Shown in pieces: positions 16,324-29,109 of a stretch of 64,000 nt of DNA. The position numbers were made by a program, and so were the translations under genes. How positions within the stretch are numbered: the stretch's first letter is position 1; every line of letters begins with the position of its first letter. Below the pieces are notes generated by a model, which saw nothing but the letters and a program-made list of their open reading frames with translations, had not been told where the DNA came from and did no database searches. This DNA comes from Chondrilla cf. caribensis (taxonomy: Eukaryota; Porifera; Demospongiae; Chondrillida; Chondrillidae), in the NCBI GenBank assembly GCA_964020155.1, contig OZ026559.1, positions 2,812,955-2,876,954 of the forward strand, read 5' to 3'.

Positions 16324-18518
16324 ATGGCTACAGTAGAAGACCTAAAAGGCGGTAGGTTTCATATTTGTGATATCTTTATGTAAGTAAACAGTTTCCAGTT
16401 CTAGCATAGGTTAGGAATATAACATAGATATTTATAATTTAATTGTGCATGATATTATGCTACTTTGCCACGCGGGTGTTTTCGCTCTATACTGTCTTTC
16501 ATACCAGAAATGTACGGGTAGTCGTATTCTCTTTTGTTTTGTAGTACTCAAGGAAAATTTGGAGGCTAGTGGTACTCTGAGGCAAGTAAAAGCAAGACTG
16601 CAGGAGGAATTGTTCAAAGATTTGAACGATAAGGTACTGTGCTAGATACATACGGTGAATGCTATACGCCGACTCGCTCTGACAATCAGCCACTTTTCTT
16701 CTTTGTGGAAAATTTGTGTAACAAGTTCCTACAAGCTAAAATGTCCAATTTATGCTCGATTCAAATCTCCCTATTATTTTCTGACATATTCTGTGTCACA
16801 ACGAGTGTTTACCAAGATAGAGATGATTCATCTAACATGTATTTCGTTATAAGAGCATCTACATATGTATGTAGGTATTTGTGATTGGAATGAATTAGCA
16901 ATTGTGCAAGTTTTTAGATTTTGAAATGCCACTGTAGGTATCACAATGGTTTGAATTGGCTACTGCCTGGTATTCCTAAATACTCAGAGGAAATACGTAA
17001 CACACTACGTATGTTCTACGTATCAAACCTTTCAAGTAACCATAACATTAGTGAAATTTCCAAAATAGTCTGGCTTTGTAGTACTGTGTGGGTTTAAACA
17101 AAGCTAGTGTTGTGATATCCTCACCAAGGTAGTACATTTTATCCTTTAGAGTGAAAGTAAGCCATCGCTGAACAACGAGAATGTTCTTTTGAATGAATTA
17201 ATTCTGGAATATCTCACATACAATGGATACTCCGCAGCTGCATCTGTATTAATTACAGGTGATTGTGTATGTACTTAAGGTATAATTCTTTGTCAGATTA
17301 GCTTCTGATTGTATAGTAGATTTTACATACACTGCATTACTTGCATAATTTCTCCATATATGGCTGGCCACTAACTTACGAAACTGCTCTGAGCTACGTA
17401 CCTATGTATGCGCCTATCCAGGGTTTCATATATGTACAGGGGGACCTCTATATAAAGGGCACATTGGGACCAGCTGATTTGTCCACTGTAGAGAGGTTGT
17501 CCACTCTTCAGAGGAAGAAAATGTATTAGCACTATACGGAAGTCTACTTTTGGTACCTTAGAAAGTATTGTCTTTTTTAGGGAGGTAATTTCTATGGTGT
17601 CCTTTTTGGGAGTGTCCTTTGGTAGAGGTTCCACTCAGGACATCTCAAGACAATCAGGACATCATTGGTTTTCTTCCTGAATGTTTCACCTTCCTGAACT
17701 GAATGGAATTCTTTGTCCACATACGTTAGTGTAGTTAGCTTATATACATATCAATACAACACAGAAATTATGTACTAGGTCTTGATTTCAACTTAATTCT
17801 CTTCATGTGTACATGAACCTATGTCATGTTTAAATTTCCCTTTCTTTGTAGAATCGGGTCATCCAAAAGATTTGTTAGGAAGAAAATTTCTACAAAAGGA
17901 ATTGAAGATCATACCCCCTCGTAATTCTGATATGTACGTGGATATAATAGATATGCAGTACAGTCAGAACTCTTTACAAAGGCTGCTATTTGTGCTGACA
18001 GTCCCTTTATAACAACAAGTCTTAATTGTGGGCAGATGTGTATTCAGTAAGTAATAGTAGTATCTACTATGTAGTATTATACATTTACAGTAGTACTGGG
18101 TACAGCAGTAACTGCACCTTGTTATAGTGGTGGGGGTGTCCAGAAGCAAGATTAACATTGGAAAGAGGGTTGTTTTGCTAGGTGACATCTTATGGATAAA
18201 TTCAATGTAAGTCTCTAGCCATAGAAATATCATTATACCATTTCGGCAGCTGACTGCTACCTTCATTAGTGACATGTACTGTATGTGGCACACCACTAAC
18301 GAAGGCTGCAGCCAGCTGGTAAAACATTTGGTATAATAAAATGTCAATGGCTAGAGATTTCCATTGAACTTATCCATAATATTATCATTCTAAATAGGTC
18401 CACCTGTACTGCTGTTACAGGCACTCTGTATACTGTGCATATTTCAGATGGATTGTACCTTATCTTATTCTGTAGCCCTATGTTGTATTTGATGCTGAAG
18501 AACAACTTGCACTCCTGA
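16324..18518 (+). CDS. CEP20: CEP20/FOPNL (FOR20) centriolar satellite protein
   Basis: Five exons: 16324-16351, 16545-16633, 17150-17258, 17852-17933, 18476-18518; 116 residues. The N-terminus MATVEDLKGVLKENLE matches vertebrate FOPNL closely. A LisH-type dimerisation motif covers about residues 50-80 (ENVLLNELILEYL, then GYSAAASVLITESG). The FLQKEL and IPMLYLML segments match the conserved C-terminal part of the family. The family acts at centriolar satellites and basal bodies in ciliogenesis. The protein stops about 55 residues earlier than human FOPNL, omitting its poorly conserved tail; the stop lies in a well-supported last exon. Introns hold a Tigger-like remnant and a foldback element. 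Confidence 0.92.
17437..17635. mobile_element. decayed Tigger-like MITE in CEP20 intron 3
   Basis: The left end GGGGGACCTCTATATAAAGG and the right end (on the other strand AGTGGAACCTCTACC, then AAAGGACAC) form an imperfect inverted repeat, preceded by TA on the left. This is the ACCTCT/GGACAC pattern of pogo-like ends. The right target duplication is lost. Confidence 0.5.
18191..18378. mobile_element. foldback element in CEP20 intron 4
   Basis: Almost the whole 188-base segment is one inverted repeat. Left arm landmarks TATGGATAA, CTCTAGCCAT and ATTATACCA recur inverted at the right end (GGTATAATA, TGGCTAGAG, TTATCCATA). An inner pair (GCAGCTGACTGCT and its partner near 18310) extends the hairpin. 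It looks like a non-autonomous transposon; a long RNA hairpin would form if it is transcribed with the gene. Confidence 0.7.
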
Positions 18519-19409
18519 AGGGTCTGTAAGGTCAGAGGTAGTGTTGTATCTACAGGCATACAACTCAGATTTATTATTGTTGTTGTGTCACAGTTTATTG
18601 TTCAACAGTTTGTGTTGTGACATTAGTTTTATGTACATACTACACAAAAGGACACTGGAGTGAATGATAGTAATGGTACACTGTCCATGAATCGAAAATT
18701 GTTAGGAACACTGTTCCTTTTATTGTCACATCATTTCAAATTTGCTTGGTGTCAAAGTTAAAAATTATTACAGAAACGGTGTTGTTGACGTACAAAGTGA
18801 ATTCTATTGCATGCATTTATCGGACTATACACCCTAGTGTTGTCACATATGATAAGTAATATGACTGTACACTCGATTTTAAATCGAGGTTGTATTTATC
18901 CTTGAGTTTGTTATCTCAGTACATGTATAGAGATCCCACTCTAGTATAATTATTGCAATGCTGTTCAATTTAATTGTTGCACCTCCAAACTATTCTACTG
19001 ACCTTTTACATGGGCAAGCTGCATTGGCGTCTGTGTTTGTGGCCAATAGTGGATAATTAACTGGTACTACATGCACTACATGCACTACATGCACCATGTA
19101 CGTACTGTAAACAGCTTGATGGATTTCTGTTCTGAGTGTTGTTGACAAAGGTCTGCACATGGTAGATTCCTTATGGTCACTCATATGTATGCTTCCAATC
19201 ATTCAGCAGCATGGTATAATATAATTTCAGCTCTTAAAATACCAGTAGTTTAAAATCTCAGATTAACTGCTTAATCTGAAAAAGTACATATGTAATAAAA
19301 TCATATTAATGTGTACTAAAACATATGTAAACTGATTGAATAGTTATGATGTTTGTTTAATTAATTAGTGACAATCTTTGACCAGTCAGTGAATTGAAAC
19401 GACAGGGTA
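18519..19409. other. convergent 3' intergenic region CEP20/CPEB
   Basis: No exon recognised. It contains a triple CACTACATG repeat near 19071-19093 and, at 19340-19372, one copy of a 33-base direct repeat whose other copy lies in the last CPEB intron. Confidence 0.5.
19340..19372. repeat. 33-base direct repeat, copy 1
   Basis: Identical to 19951-19983. It begins ATAGTTATGATG and ends TTAGTGAC. The pair flanks the last CPEB exon: this copy lies just beyond the stop codon, the other just inside the donor of exon 7. Confidence 0.9.
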
Positions 19410-20901
19410 TCAAGTTTGTGCTCTTGTGTGCATGTAAATCCAGGGATTGTTGACTGGGGGTGGAATTGGTCTTGGTGTAAATGCACACGATGTGTTAATG
19501 ATAATTGGCTGATGGTGGTGTACTCTATGGAAGGAGTTCCAGCACCGTTCACAGTAGTACTTCAGACATGCAAGATTGGGGCAGTAGAAGGCAGCGTGGG
19601 AACCACTGTGGGACCTCTCGCATTCATCACACTCTTGATCACACAGCACAAAAGGTTTCACTTCCACCTACATAAAAGTATATGCAACACTAAATACTCT
19701 ACAACATACGACAACATGTACTTTCAGAAAGTGATTGAACATGTTTGTATGAACTATACACTCATGGCAGGGGAGGAATGGGAACTTGCCGTAGGACTCG
19801 TTGCACAATGATCGTATAGCATTGAATCTTATGGTAATAATACTGTTATATCATCGTCGTCCATAATCGTCTCCAACACATTGTATAGTAATATTACATT
19901 ATTGTCTGGTCTTGGTAATACAAGAACACACAGTCTACACACAGGCTTTTATAGTTATGATGTTTGTTTAATTAATTAGTGACTTTACCTGTTTATTGAC
20001 TTCTGCTGTCTTCAGATGAACGAACCGAGTTTTCAAAGCTTCTATGTACCCAGTTTTATTCATGAAACTAACTCTTGCTGAACCTGTACATTACATACAC
20101 CATTTAGATATACAGCAAGTTGTGTGGGTATTTATAAAGTACATGTGGTGAGCGTTCAATAATCTGTCACTATTCACAAAGGAAGAATATTGCAGTTTGA
20201 TGATAATTATTATGCAGATATGAATTTCTGTGCTGGAATACTGGCAGATATGAAAGGGTTTGGTGGATAAGGAAATGGCTGATGTCATTGAGTGTATATT
20301 GCTGATAATACATACAGCTGTACGTACAATATTTGCCTGTAACTGACTGTACATACATACGTAGGTACCTTTTGGATACTTCATCCATGGGTCGACATCT
20401 ATACCAGCGTAGCTTACATGTCCAAATGCATTGTTCATTATTTCTCCCAGTTCTTGTGCTTTCACTAATCTGGGTACACCTCCAACAAATAGTGTTGTTC
20501 TTGGATTTAGAGGCTGGTCCTTGTTATCATTCAGGAAAGCATCGTTGTGTTGCAAGCACCACGTTCTTACCTGGACCTGACATGGTCGTTGATTGAAAAG
20601 TGTAATGTGAAAATGTCATTATGTTAATTACATTGTAGGCACAGTGTTGTGTGTTGTGCTGGGTATGGTGTTTGTACACAGCCACACCCACATACACCCC
20701 CATGCACATACATATTTGCATGCATGTATGCATACACACATGTATACAAAACACATACTGTACACACACATGAACGCATGCATATGTATACATGTACACA
20801 CACATGTAAAACACATTATGTTTATACACACATGTGAAACACATGCATACATGTGAACAAGCCCATGTACACACACGTGGTCTCACACGCACATGCCCCT
20901 G

Positions 20902-20936
<35 letters not shown>

Positions 20937-22230
20937 TCTTGTTTTTTGTAGATATACTTGATAAGAAGAAATAAAACTTTGAGTCTTCTACTGTACAGGC
21001 TGACATTAGACGGTGGACAGACTCCTCACGTGTATACAGTAGGAAAGCAAAGCCTATGCACATGGAAACACAACTGTTTAATTTATACTGATTCATTAGC
21101 ACCATGATTGTAAAATGCTATTTTTCATCCCTTTTACCCCACTGTATATAATATACGTAAGTATGTATGATACTGGAATATTAACAAATTAAAATACTCG
21201 TTATTGAGCATAATAAAATTATACGTATGTCAGAGATTTCCAAGGAGCTTCTATAATGACTGAATTACAACTCTCCACCTACCTTTAGGAGGGAATAGAT
21301 CAGTTGAAGATCTGTGTGGCCAGTCCACCTTGTGGGTCCCAAAACTTGAAAATTGTGTTGAGATTTCATCTGCACAATAATTTGAGTGTGCATCATGTGT
21401 GCTACATACATGTGCCCAAACTGTGTGTATCTGAGGATGCACCTACCTGCACTGATATCTGGAGGAAGTCCGCCAATGAATACTTTTCTGGAATATGTAT
21501 TCAAGACAAACTTCACACTAGGTAGAACCCGACCTAATACAAGTTGACAACACAAGTACATAAGTCTACATGATTTAGGGTGGAGTGGGGTTACTTGCCA
21601 AGTTAATTTGTTAATGAATATAACATAGTATTGACTTATGAATATATGTCTTCAATATGTGTGTCTACGGACAACCTTTATCATTAATATTGTAAACATG
21701 ATCTATTGATAACTTGGTGCACGTGGGCTAAAGACTATAAATACCATGCAAGTTACCATCACCTGGCACTCCTATAGTTACCCCCGCTCTACCGTATTAT
21801 ACTGTATATATGGAGGAAATTTATACGCAATGATTTCAAATGACTCGAATATTACAATATCAGCGGATACATTAACCATCCTGCTCCATACATGTATGAC
21901 GTGAATATTTACAGACGGTCACCTACTTCGAAACGGCATTGGACGGCAATTCACGTTAACATTGGTGGCGAGGGCTGCTAGTTGATTCTCTTTGTTACTT
22001 TCTGAGTAATCCCTGTCCGCATCAGTTGCTAGTGAAGATAGATAGTCCAGGTCTAAAGAAGAAAATGAGGCACACGCATTATTCAGTATGTGAAGCTGAA
22101 TTAAAGTGAATTAAAAAGATGGTAACGTTTCAAAAGGCTAACTTTTTCTCGCTACGTGAAACTTTGCCAGAGACTCGTCAACGCTGGCCTGGAAAGAAGA
22201 TAAAGGAGTAGTTCTTTCAGATAAATCCAT
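19410..22230 (-). CDS. CPEB-family cytoplasmic polyadenylation element-binding protein
   Basis: Eight exons: 22143-22230, 21927-22052, 21447-21533, 21283-21369, 20935-21053, 20369-20576, 19989-20083, 19410-19667; 355 residues. RRM1 (about 87-170) has KVFIGGLPPDIS and the conserved VDWPH, then PPKGFAFLLY. RRM2 (about 196-272) has TTLFVGGVPR, SYAGIDVDPWMKYPKG and ARVSF. The C-terminal CPEB ZZ zinc domain starts with VEVKPFVL and has CDEC (283, 286), C299, C304, YYCERCW (309, 312) and a His cluster at 317-322. The family binds U-rich 3'-UTR elements to control poly(A) length and translation. VEVKP and VDWPH fit CPEB2-4 better than CPEB1, but the paralogue is not certain. The N-terminal region is only about 85 residues, far shorter than in vertebrates. 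The exon 1 donor (AAAA|GTTAGC) was chosen because it keeps frame; it is the weakest junction. The exon 5 donor is the first unit of a GT microsatellite. Confidence 0.9.
19951..19983. repeat. 33-base direct repeat, copy 2
   Basis: Exact copy of 19340-19372, ending five bases inside the intron that follows CPEB exon 7 (minus strand). Confidence 0.9.
20904..20934. repeat. (CA)n microsatellite overlapping a CPEB splice donor
   Basis: On the minus strand this reads (GT)n starting exactly at the 5' splice site of CPEB exon 5 (AAGAAG|GTGTGTGT). Repeat-length changes would not remove the GT, but the donor lacks the usual GTAAGT. Confidence 0.8.
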
Positions 22231-22554
22231 GATTGTTACTCTGTTTCATAACCCTAGTTTTGAACAGTCTCGTTGGTAACATGGTAAGAGGAAAACTGTA
22301 CTTGTTCGAAAACTTGTGGACCGACCAATGACGTTACAAGGGAAAAACTAACGGTCTATAGCCTTAGCGTCGCGCTGAAATACAATAAAATGAAGGTATC
22401 CTACTAACCAAAGACCGTAAAACACGTATCAAATTCTGAGTACATGTACATGAGTATAGACCAGATGGAAACCATTATTATGTACATGCACGGTATCTGC
22501 GCACACCATTATGACATCACGGATTGAGTAAGATTCACGCTACGTAGTCAGGAT

Positions 22555-23641
22555 CACAATAGACCGATTGCGCATTGACATCATCCTTTCCGGTCATGAA
22601 GACCGGAAATGGTCGCGAAGGGTGTTCATCGTATAGATTCTCATAGTAAGACGTGTTAATAGGTTATATTTTGTCTTTGTGAAAGGAGATTTCGGAACTA
22701 TACGTATTTATTCCTCGACTGATTGTAAATATGCCACACCGCTGTGCTGTTCCCGGTTGTACATCCAACAGCAAGACTTCTCTACAGGTGTTTTTCTTTC
22801 CACAAGTTTCCATCTGATGCAGCTCTTCGTCGTAATCAGGCTAAAAATATACGTAGAGTTGAAAGTAAGGGAGTTTGGACTATTAACAGTTCCACACGTG
22901 TGTGTACTAAGGATTTTACTGCCGAATCGTACCACGTAAATTCGGTATCAGGTAGAAAAAGAATGCACAAGGCCACGTGGACAAACAGAATCTTAAAATT
23001 CAAGTAGTTCAAGTAGTTTTCAATTGTTTTCCCCAACGATTGCAACCCACTTCCAGCAAGAGGAAAGCACCTGCCAATGCCCCAGATGGAAACTTGTGAA
23101 AGGACATGTGGAGAAATCTTGCTGTTGGATGTACAGCCGGGAACATGCAGCACAGTGGTGTGGCATATTTACAATCAGTCGAGAAATGTATAGAATACGT
23201 ATGTACAGTTTGGAGAATCTCCTTTCACGCAGGCAAAATATACCTAAGGTCAGAAGAAATAACAATCATATCTAAGCACGTGTGGACTATTCTTTGACGC
23301 TACACGAGACAGCAAAATATATCCATCGTTTACACATATACTTATGAAGACGTGTATCTATAACCACAGCTATACGGCGATCACGACGGAATATAACACC
23401 GGTATATCACATACCGCTGAACTAATTCAGCTTTTTTTCCAGATCTACAAGCACTTCGATAGGCTAGCCATCATTTCAGCTGTTCAACGTTCAAATCGTC
23501 GGGAGATTTTCCACCAGGCTAGAGCCAGGAATGTCCTTTTTCGACAATCGGTACGTGTTCCCCATAGTAAAATCCTACCCATAACACCCTTCGCGACCAT
23601 TTCCGGTTTTGATGACGTCAATGCGCAAAGGGTCTATTATG
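22555..23641. mobile_element. defective THAP/P-element-like transposon with internal inverted duplication
   Basis: Ends are inverted repeats: the left begins CACAATAGACC and continues TTGCGCATTGAC; the right mirrors it (GTCAATGCGCAA, GGTCTATTATG), with CCCTTCGCGACCATTTCCGG shared inside. Internally the plus strand encodes a THAP zinc-finger start (MPHRCAVPGCTSNSK from 22731) and, after a one-base frame change in a T run near 22790, FHKFPSDAALRRNQAKN, then VCTKDF. About 22660-22825 recurs in inverse at about 23075-23265, so a second, minus-strand THAP start (MPHHCAACSRLY) faces the first. No transposase catalytic region is present. THAP domains are the DNA-binding part of P-element transposases. 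No target-site duplication was confirmed. Confidence 0.65.
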
Positions 23642-24428
23642 TGCTGCAATGTTTCGCCCTCTGAAAATCTAACATGTCAAACAATCTCTACAGTGGACAA
23701 TAACCACCTCATGCTCAAGGCTGTATACTAATTAGTTATAATGCATCAAAGATAGGGAACTACGTATAGAACTGACAGTATGTGGTATTATGTGGGTTGC
23801 CCTAATAGAAGCACATACCAGTAAAGCCGACAAGCATATTATCGAAAGTACCTCCAGCTGCTCTCTGACACTAGAAGGAGATGTTGGGGGTAAAATACAC
23901 CATAATTAAGACAGGGGCTTTGGATGTCCCATCCCAATTGCCCCAACAGAATTGGTTAGAAATTGACACAGGTTTATCGATTCATGATCAAAATGCAGAA
24001 AGATATCCCAATGAGGGTAACAATACCAGTTACCGTTATCAGCACAGCCTTTCTTGTTGGACAAATGCATGAGACTCATCTGGCTTCCACCCTAGCTGCA
24101 GGTCCACGGTGTCTGACCGGGAACACACACATCCGTGGCCAGCTTATATATATGTACATATCAGTGCTAATAAAAATTTCTCTTTTTCCTATATCATAAT
24201 ATTATATGCATCAGCATTCATAATTATATAAAATCATATTATATACACACAATGTCATGGTATCATTAAAATATGATCTATTCGATCCTCATTGTACATT
24301 CCAATGGAGACAAACATTATAATTGATTGATTAATTATGGTATTAGATACAATTAAAAATTATTTTACACTTGGAACTTATATATAACAGTTGGATTACT
24401 ACAACAATTATAATAACAGGATACAAAG
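23642..24428. other. intergenic, nothing recognised
   Basis: No exon with splice support. The right half (24130-24428) is strongly AT-rich and forms the 3' flank of the minus-strand NHR-RING-TRAF gene. Confidence 0.5.
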
Positions 24429-27400
24429 TCACAAAAGTGGAGCAGGGAAATCAGTAATGGTTAAACGGAATTTCAAGGAATCATTTTCCATACATTTTTT
24501 GTAGACAAGGTCAAATCTACCAGGCAGCCAGTAGTCTTCACTATCGTCATATAAGCTAAACAGGAGAATTCTCTTAGTGTAGTTGGATTCCACACGTCCA
24601 CCTTCGCTTGGTGTCAAGTAGCGTAACGATGTATGGTACACTGTTCCATCAACTTTCAAAAGCTCACAACGAAGCGTAGCTGTAAACGGCCACCTCAGTG
24701 CTGGGTCAAATTCTCCCGCATACAAGTGTGCACTCACATAATTGAAATAGTTTGACCCGAAACTGATTCCAATGGACAACTTATAACCTTGGTCGAAGGT
24801 AAGGAAGGGTTTGCTTGTCCATAGAGCATTGTTTCTGTCCTTTGCGGTCACAGAAGGGACAAGGAAGTCAAATACTGCTGTTTGCTCAGATGACGGAAGG
24901 CACACTTGAGATTGCGCATCACTAACAGAGGAAGATGTTGAAGTACGCTCAACACTTTGGTTGTTTGAATCAGACACACTATTCACCAACGTCAACTCCC
25001 CACTTGTTTTCTTGCCTCTTATAGACTTTAACTTAGTTCGAACTGCTTCCAAAGTGATCTTCTGTTTCTTCTCAAGAGTGTCTCCAAACTCGGATTCACA
25101 CTGATAAATCCCCTGAAACTTGCAACGATGATGTATGACACTTGTGAGTGGCATGTTCTCATAGCAGCTACAGCCCTTGCCTGCATTAGGACAGAAGATT
25201 TGAATTGCTTGTATCTTTTGCTCCAGCAAGGCATCAGAAACAAGTTCCGCTTTAACATTGCAGCTTTGGCACGTTGACCCATCTCTGTAACACTCTCTGC
25301 AACAGATTTTGCCGCAGCACTTCATTTTCTGGACACTGGAAGGGAGGTCTTTGCACAGAGCGCAAAGGTACTGCTGATGTGTCGAGGACGAAGAAATGTA
25401 CGGTCTACCCATATAGCGTAAAATGACCAAACCTGAGATAAAAAAGAAGAAAAAGCCATGTACGCATGTATCATTAGCATAAAGTAACACCTCACAAATG
25501 GAGGGCGGTGGAAAGGTATCAAAGCGTTGTCATTTACTATAATATATACGTGTAAGGTACAGATATGTCTTACCACTTTGAAATTGTGAAGTGATGGATA
25601 CAACTTTGGTATCAATGTTCATCCATCCCCACAGTAGACAGTTGGTAGGTACATCTGTGCATCTTGTGCTGAAATTCACATTGTTGATGAGTATATTGAA
25701 CTCTCCTTTGCTAGTAACCTTACAGCCAATAGTATCTCCCACAGTCAGCTGCATAAGTTTCAAAGCATTCTGAAAATAATGCTCTTCGCCATTGAAACAA
25801 ACATTGTTCCAGTCTATGTACCAGAACTTCTGACTCAGGTACAATTCCTTCCAACTCTTCATACGGATAACATCATTTGGAGGAATTGCTGTGAACCCAA
25901 AGCTCTATAGATGAAAAGAACAAGACAGACAGGATTATTATATAGTGTATTGAATGGTACCTATTATTATATTATTATAATAATTATTCATACATACATA
26001 CATAAAATATTGGATGATGCCATGCAATCGAATATTTCCTCAATCAAATTTTCCATTGTGTGATGTCCACACAGTCATGAAACACCAATAAACAATTACA
26101 GTAGTACCCCTTTTGAGAGACCACCCTTTGGGATGGTGAAAGGTGGTCTTTCAAAAGGGGTGGTCTCTCAAAGCAGTTGTTTGGGTTTATAGCATATACA
26201 CTATGTAACACTTCAATATGTTATAAACATTGTTACATACAGTACCAATCATCAATGTACTATGCACAATTGCAATCAAATTGAATCAAAACAAAGTGCA
26301 TACAGATACAGTTATTATAGTACACTGTATAATAATAAATACCATTGGCTAATATTATATAATATTACTTAAACAAGCATAAAGTTGAGAATACTACCGA
26401 TTACTTCATAGTTCATGATTTTTTACTAAAGAACTCAGTTAGCTTGGTCTGTTTAGCCTGCTGCACCTGGTTCCTCATGGTGTCTTCCACAAGGGTCTGA
26501 CTTTTGTTAAGCAACTCCAGCAAATCCGGTTTGCTGTGTGCAATGGCAAATTCCCGTAGCTGGCATAGGTAAGAAGCAGCAGTTCGAACTGACACAATGG
26601 GAGCTGGTGTATCATCAGTAACATCATCGTCATCATAATCTTCATCTGATTCCTGACTGTCCCCTTGTTTTGCTCTTAACAAAAGGTTTTCCTCCCAGTC
26701 ATCCTCAATGGTGTTGGTAGTAGCCAGGTCTGCATCACAGTTAGCATACTCTTGCCATGTCATCCCTGCATTGTGTAACACCTCCTCCAGCTCGGCTTCA
26801 GGAACAATCTCATCATCTTCCTCAGTTTCCATAACATCCCCAAATCCACATTTTGAAAAACACTTCTGGATTGTTATGGGGTCAACTTCATCCCATGAAC
26901 TTTTCATCCACATTATGGCATCAAGAAGGGTCACCTTCTTTGCTAACTCCGACGCACTGTTAGCTTCCTCCATGTGAAACAGAACATGACGCAAGAGACG
27001 CTTACGGTAGTGTAATTTGACTGTTTGGATAATTCCTGCATCACAAGGCTGAAGTTTCGATGTAGTGTTTGGGGGCAGGAAAACGAGCTTTACATTGCTG
27101 CACACGACATCTGGATGAGCAGCACAGTTATCAACAAAAAGGAGGATGGAGCGACCTTCTCTCTTCATCTTGCTATTTAACTTGTCCAGCCACTGTTGGA
27201 ATAGGTGACTGGTCATCCATGCTTTTTTGTTGGCTGAGTATGTTACTGGTAGGCAATGTGATGCTCCTCTGAAACAACGGGGGTTTTCACTTCTCCCGAT
27301 AACGTAAGGTTTCAGTTTCTCCCCAGTTGCAGAACAGGCAATCAGTACAGTTATTCTATCTTTGGCCTTCTTGCCCCCTCTAGCTTCATCACCTTGGACG

Positions 27401-28880
27401 GCCATAGTTCGTGTTGGTAAAGCTCTATAAAACAGACCTGTTTCGTCCGCGTTAAAAATATCTTTCTTTTCATACCCCTCGCATATCGATTGCAATCGCT
27501 TTCCCCAATCCTCGATGACAGCAGGATCAACATCAGCAGCTTCTCCTGTCAGGCTTCTTAAATGAACGTTGTGACGCTTCAACCAACGGTCAAGCCAGCC
27601 GTTCGAACCTGTAAAACTGGTGTGACCGAGCTCTGCGGCGTACATAGTGGCGCGTTCCTGTATCATTCGACCGCTAACAGGAATACTTTTCGATCTTGCC
27701 ACTGTGAACCATTCCCACATTAAACTGTCCAAATCTTCGTAACCTACATTTCTGCTCTTGCTGTACTTCTCATCTGAGCGCCCACCGCTCTCCCATCGTT
27801 TCTTGATGTCATCTCTTTCCTTTATGATCCCCTGTATCTGCGTTTTCCCAACACCCAACTCCTTGGCTATTGCACGGCAAGATTTACCCTTGCTATTTGA
27901 GTACAAGACTCCCATTCTCTCTTCTAGGGTTAAAACCTTTCTTTTAAAGCTCTTCGTAGCCATTTAATAGTCTTTCCCGCTCTCACTGATGAAACGTGGC
28001 AATTTGTGACGTCACTGTGGTCGGTTTATAGTAACAAATTTGCGGTCGCTGGTCGCGTATGAGGGGTGGTCGCTGGTGAGGGGTACTTCTTTATGTGGCA
28101 TGCATTGGTGACCAGCAAAGTCGGTCATATAAGCGGGGTGGTCGTTTACCAGAGGGGTCTCTCAAAAGGGGTACTACTGTATTACACAATCAACTTTGCA
28201 CTTTCATTATGTTGAGAGGGTATTAGCTAATGTATACAGGTTGAATTCATCACACTATAGATATACATGTACATAGCTCATGGATGTGTTGACTAAACAT
28301 AATTACATTATTAAAACTGCGTATATTATTTCACAAACATATCCACCACTTCTTTCTTCACTAGTGGCAATGACATTCTATGTATAAGAGTGTAATTAGC
28401 ACAGTATGTGCAAAAGAATACACAACTTGTCCACAAACCACAATTTCAGCTGACAGTTTGTAAGCTAAACCATTAATACTTGGGGAAAGTTCATTACTGA
28501 AAGTCACAACAAACTGAAACTAAAACACAAATGAAGTTGACAAAAAGTGTCTATAATGAAACTTTGTTGCAATACAACACCAATGAAGTTGCTATAAGCT
28601 ACTAGCCAGTTACATGTGATATATGTATGCGTACTAGTGTATTTTGTGTGTAACAGTCTGTGTTCATGTGTGTGTGTGCGTGTGTGTGTGTTTGTGTGTT
28701 GTGTGCGTGAGTGTGTGTGAGTGTACGTGCGTGTGTGCGTGTATGCATGACTGTGTGTGTGTGTGTGTGTGTGGTTGTGTGCGCGCATGATTCTCTCTGT
28801 GTGCCCGCGCTTGTGTGTGTGTACATGTGCATGTGTGCATGTGTGTGTACGTGTGCGTGCGAACACACGTGTGATTCTCT

Positions 28881-28912
<32 letters not shown>

Positions 28913-29031
28913 CTGTGTGTGTGTGTGTGTGATCCTCTCTGTGTGTGTTACCACACTGGAACTAAGAGAGAGGATACAGAGGTGGTTTGGCAACCTACAG
29001 GCTAATCCCTATCAGAGGTTTGTGTGTGTGT

Positions 29032-29109
<78 letters not shown>

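Noticed and set aside
20527..21105. 192-codon minus-strand frame over CPEB exon 5
   Set aside because: It joins true exon 5 sequence to microsatellite-rich intron read-through; splicing at 20935 restores the CPEB frame.
27983..27998. CTGATGAAACG as another hammerhead core
   Set aside because: There is no stem II between CTGATGA and GAA and no flanking stem I; it is chance sequence within the Tigger element.
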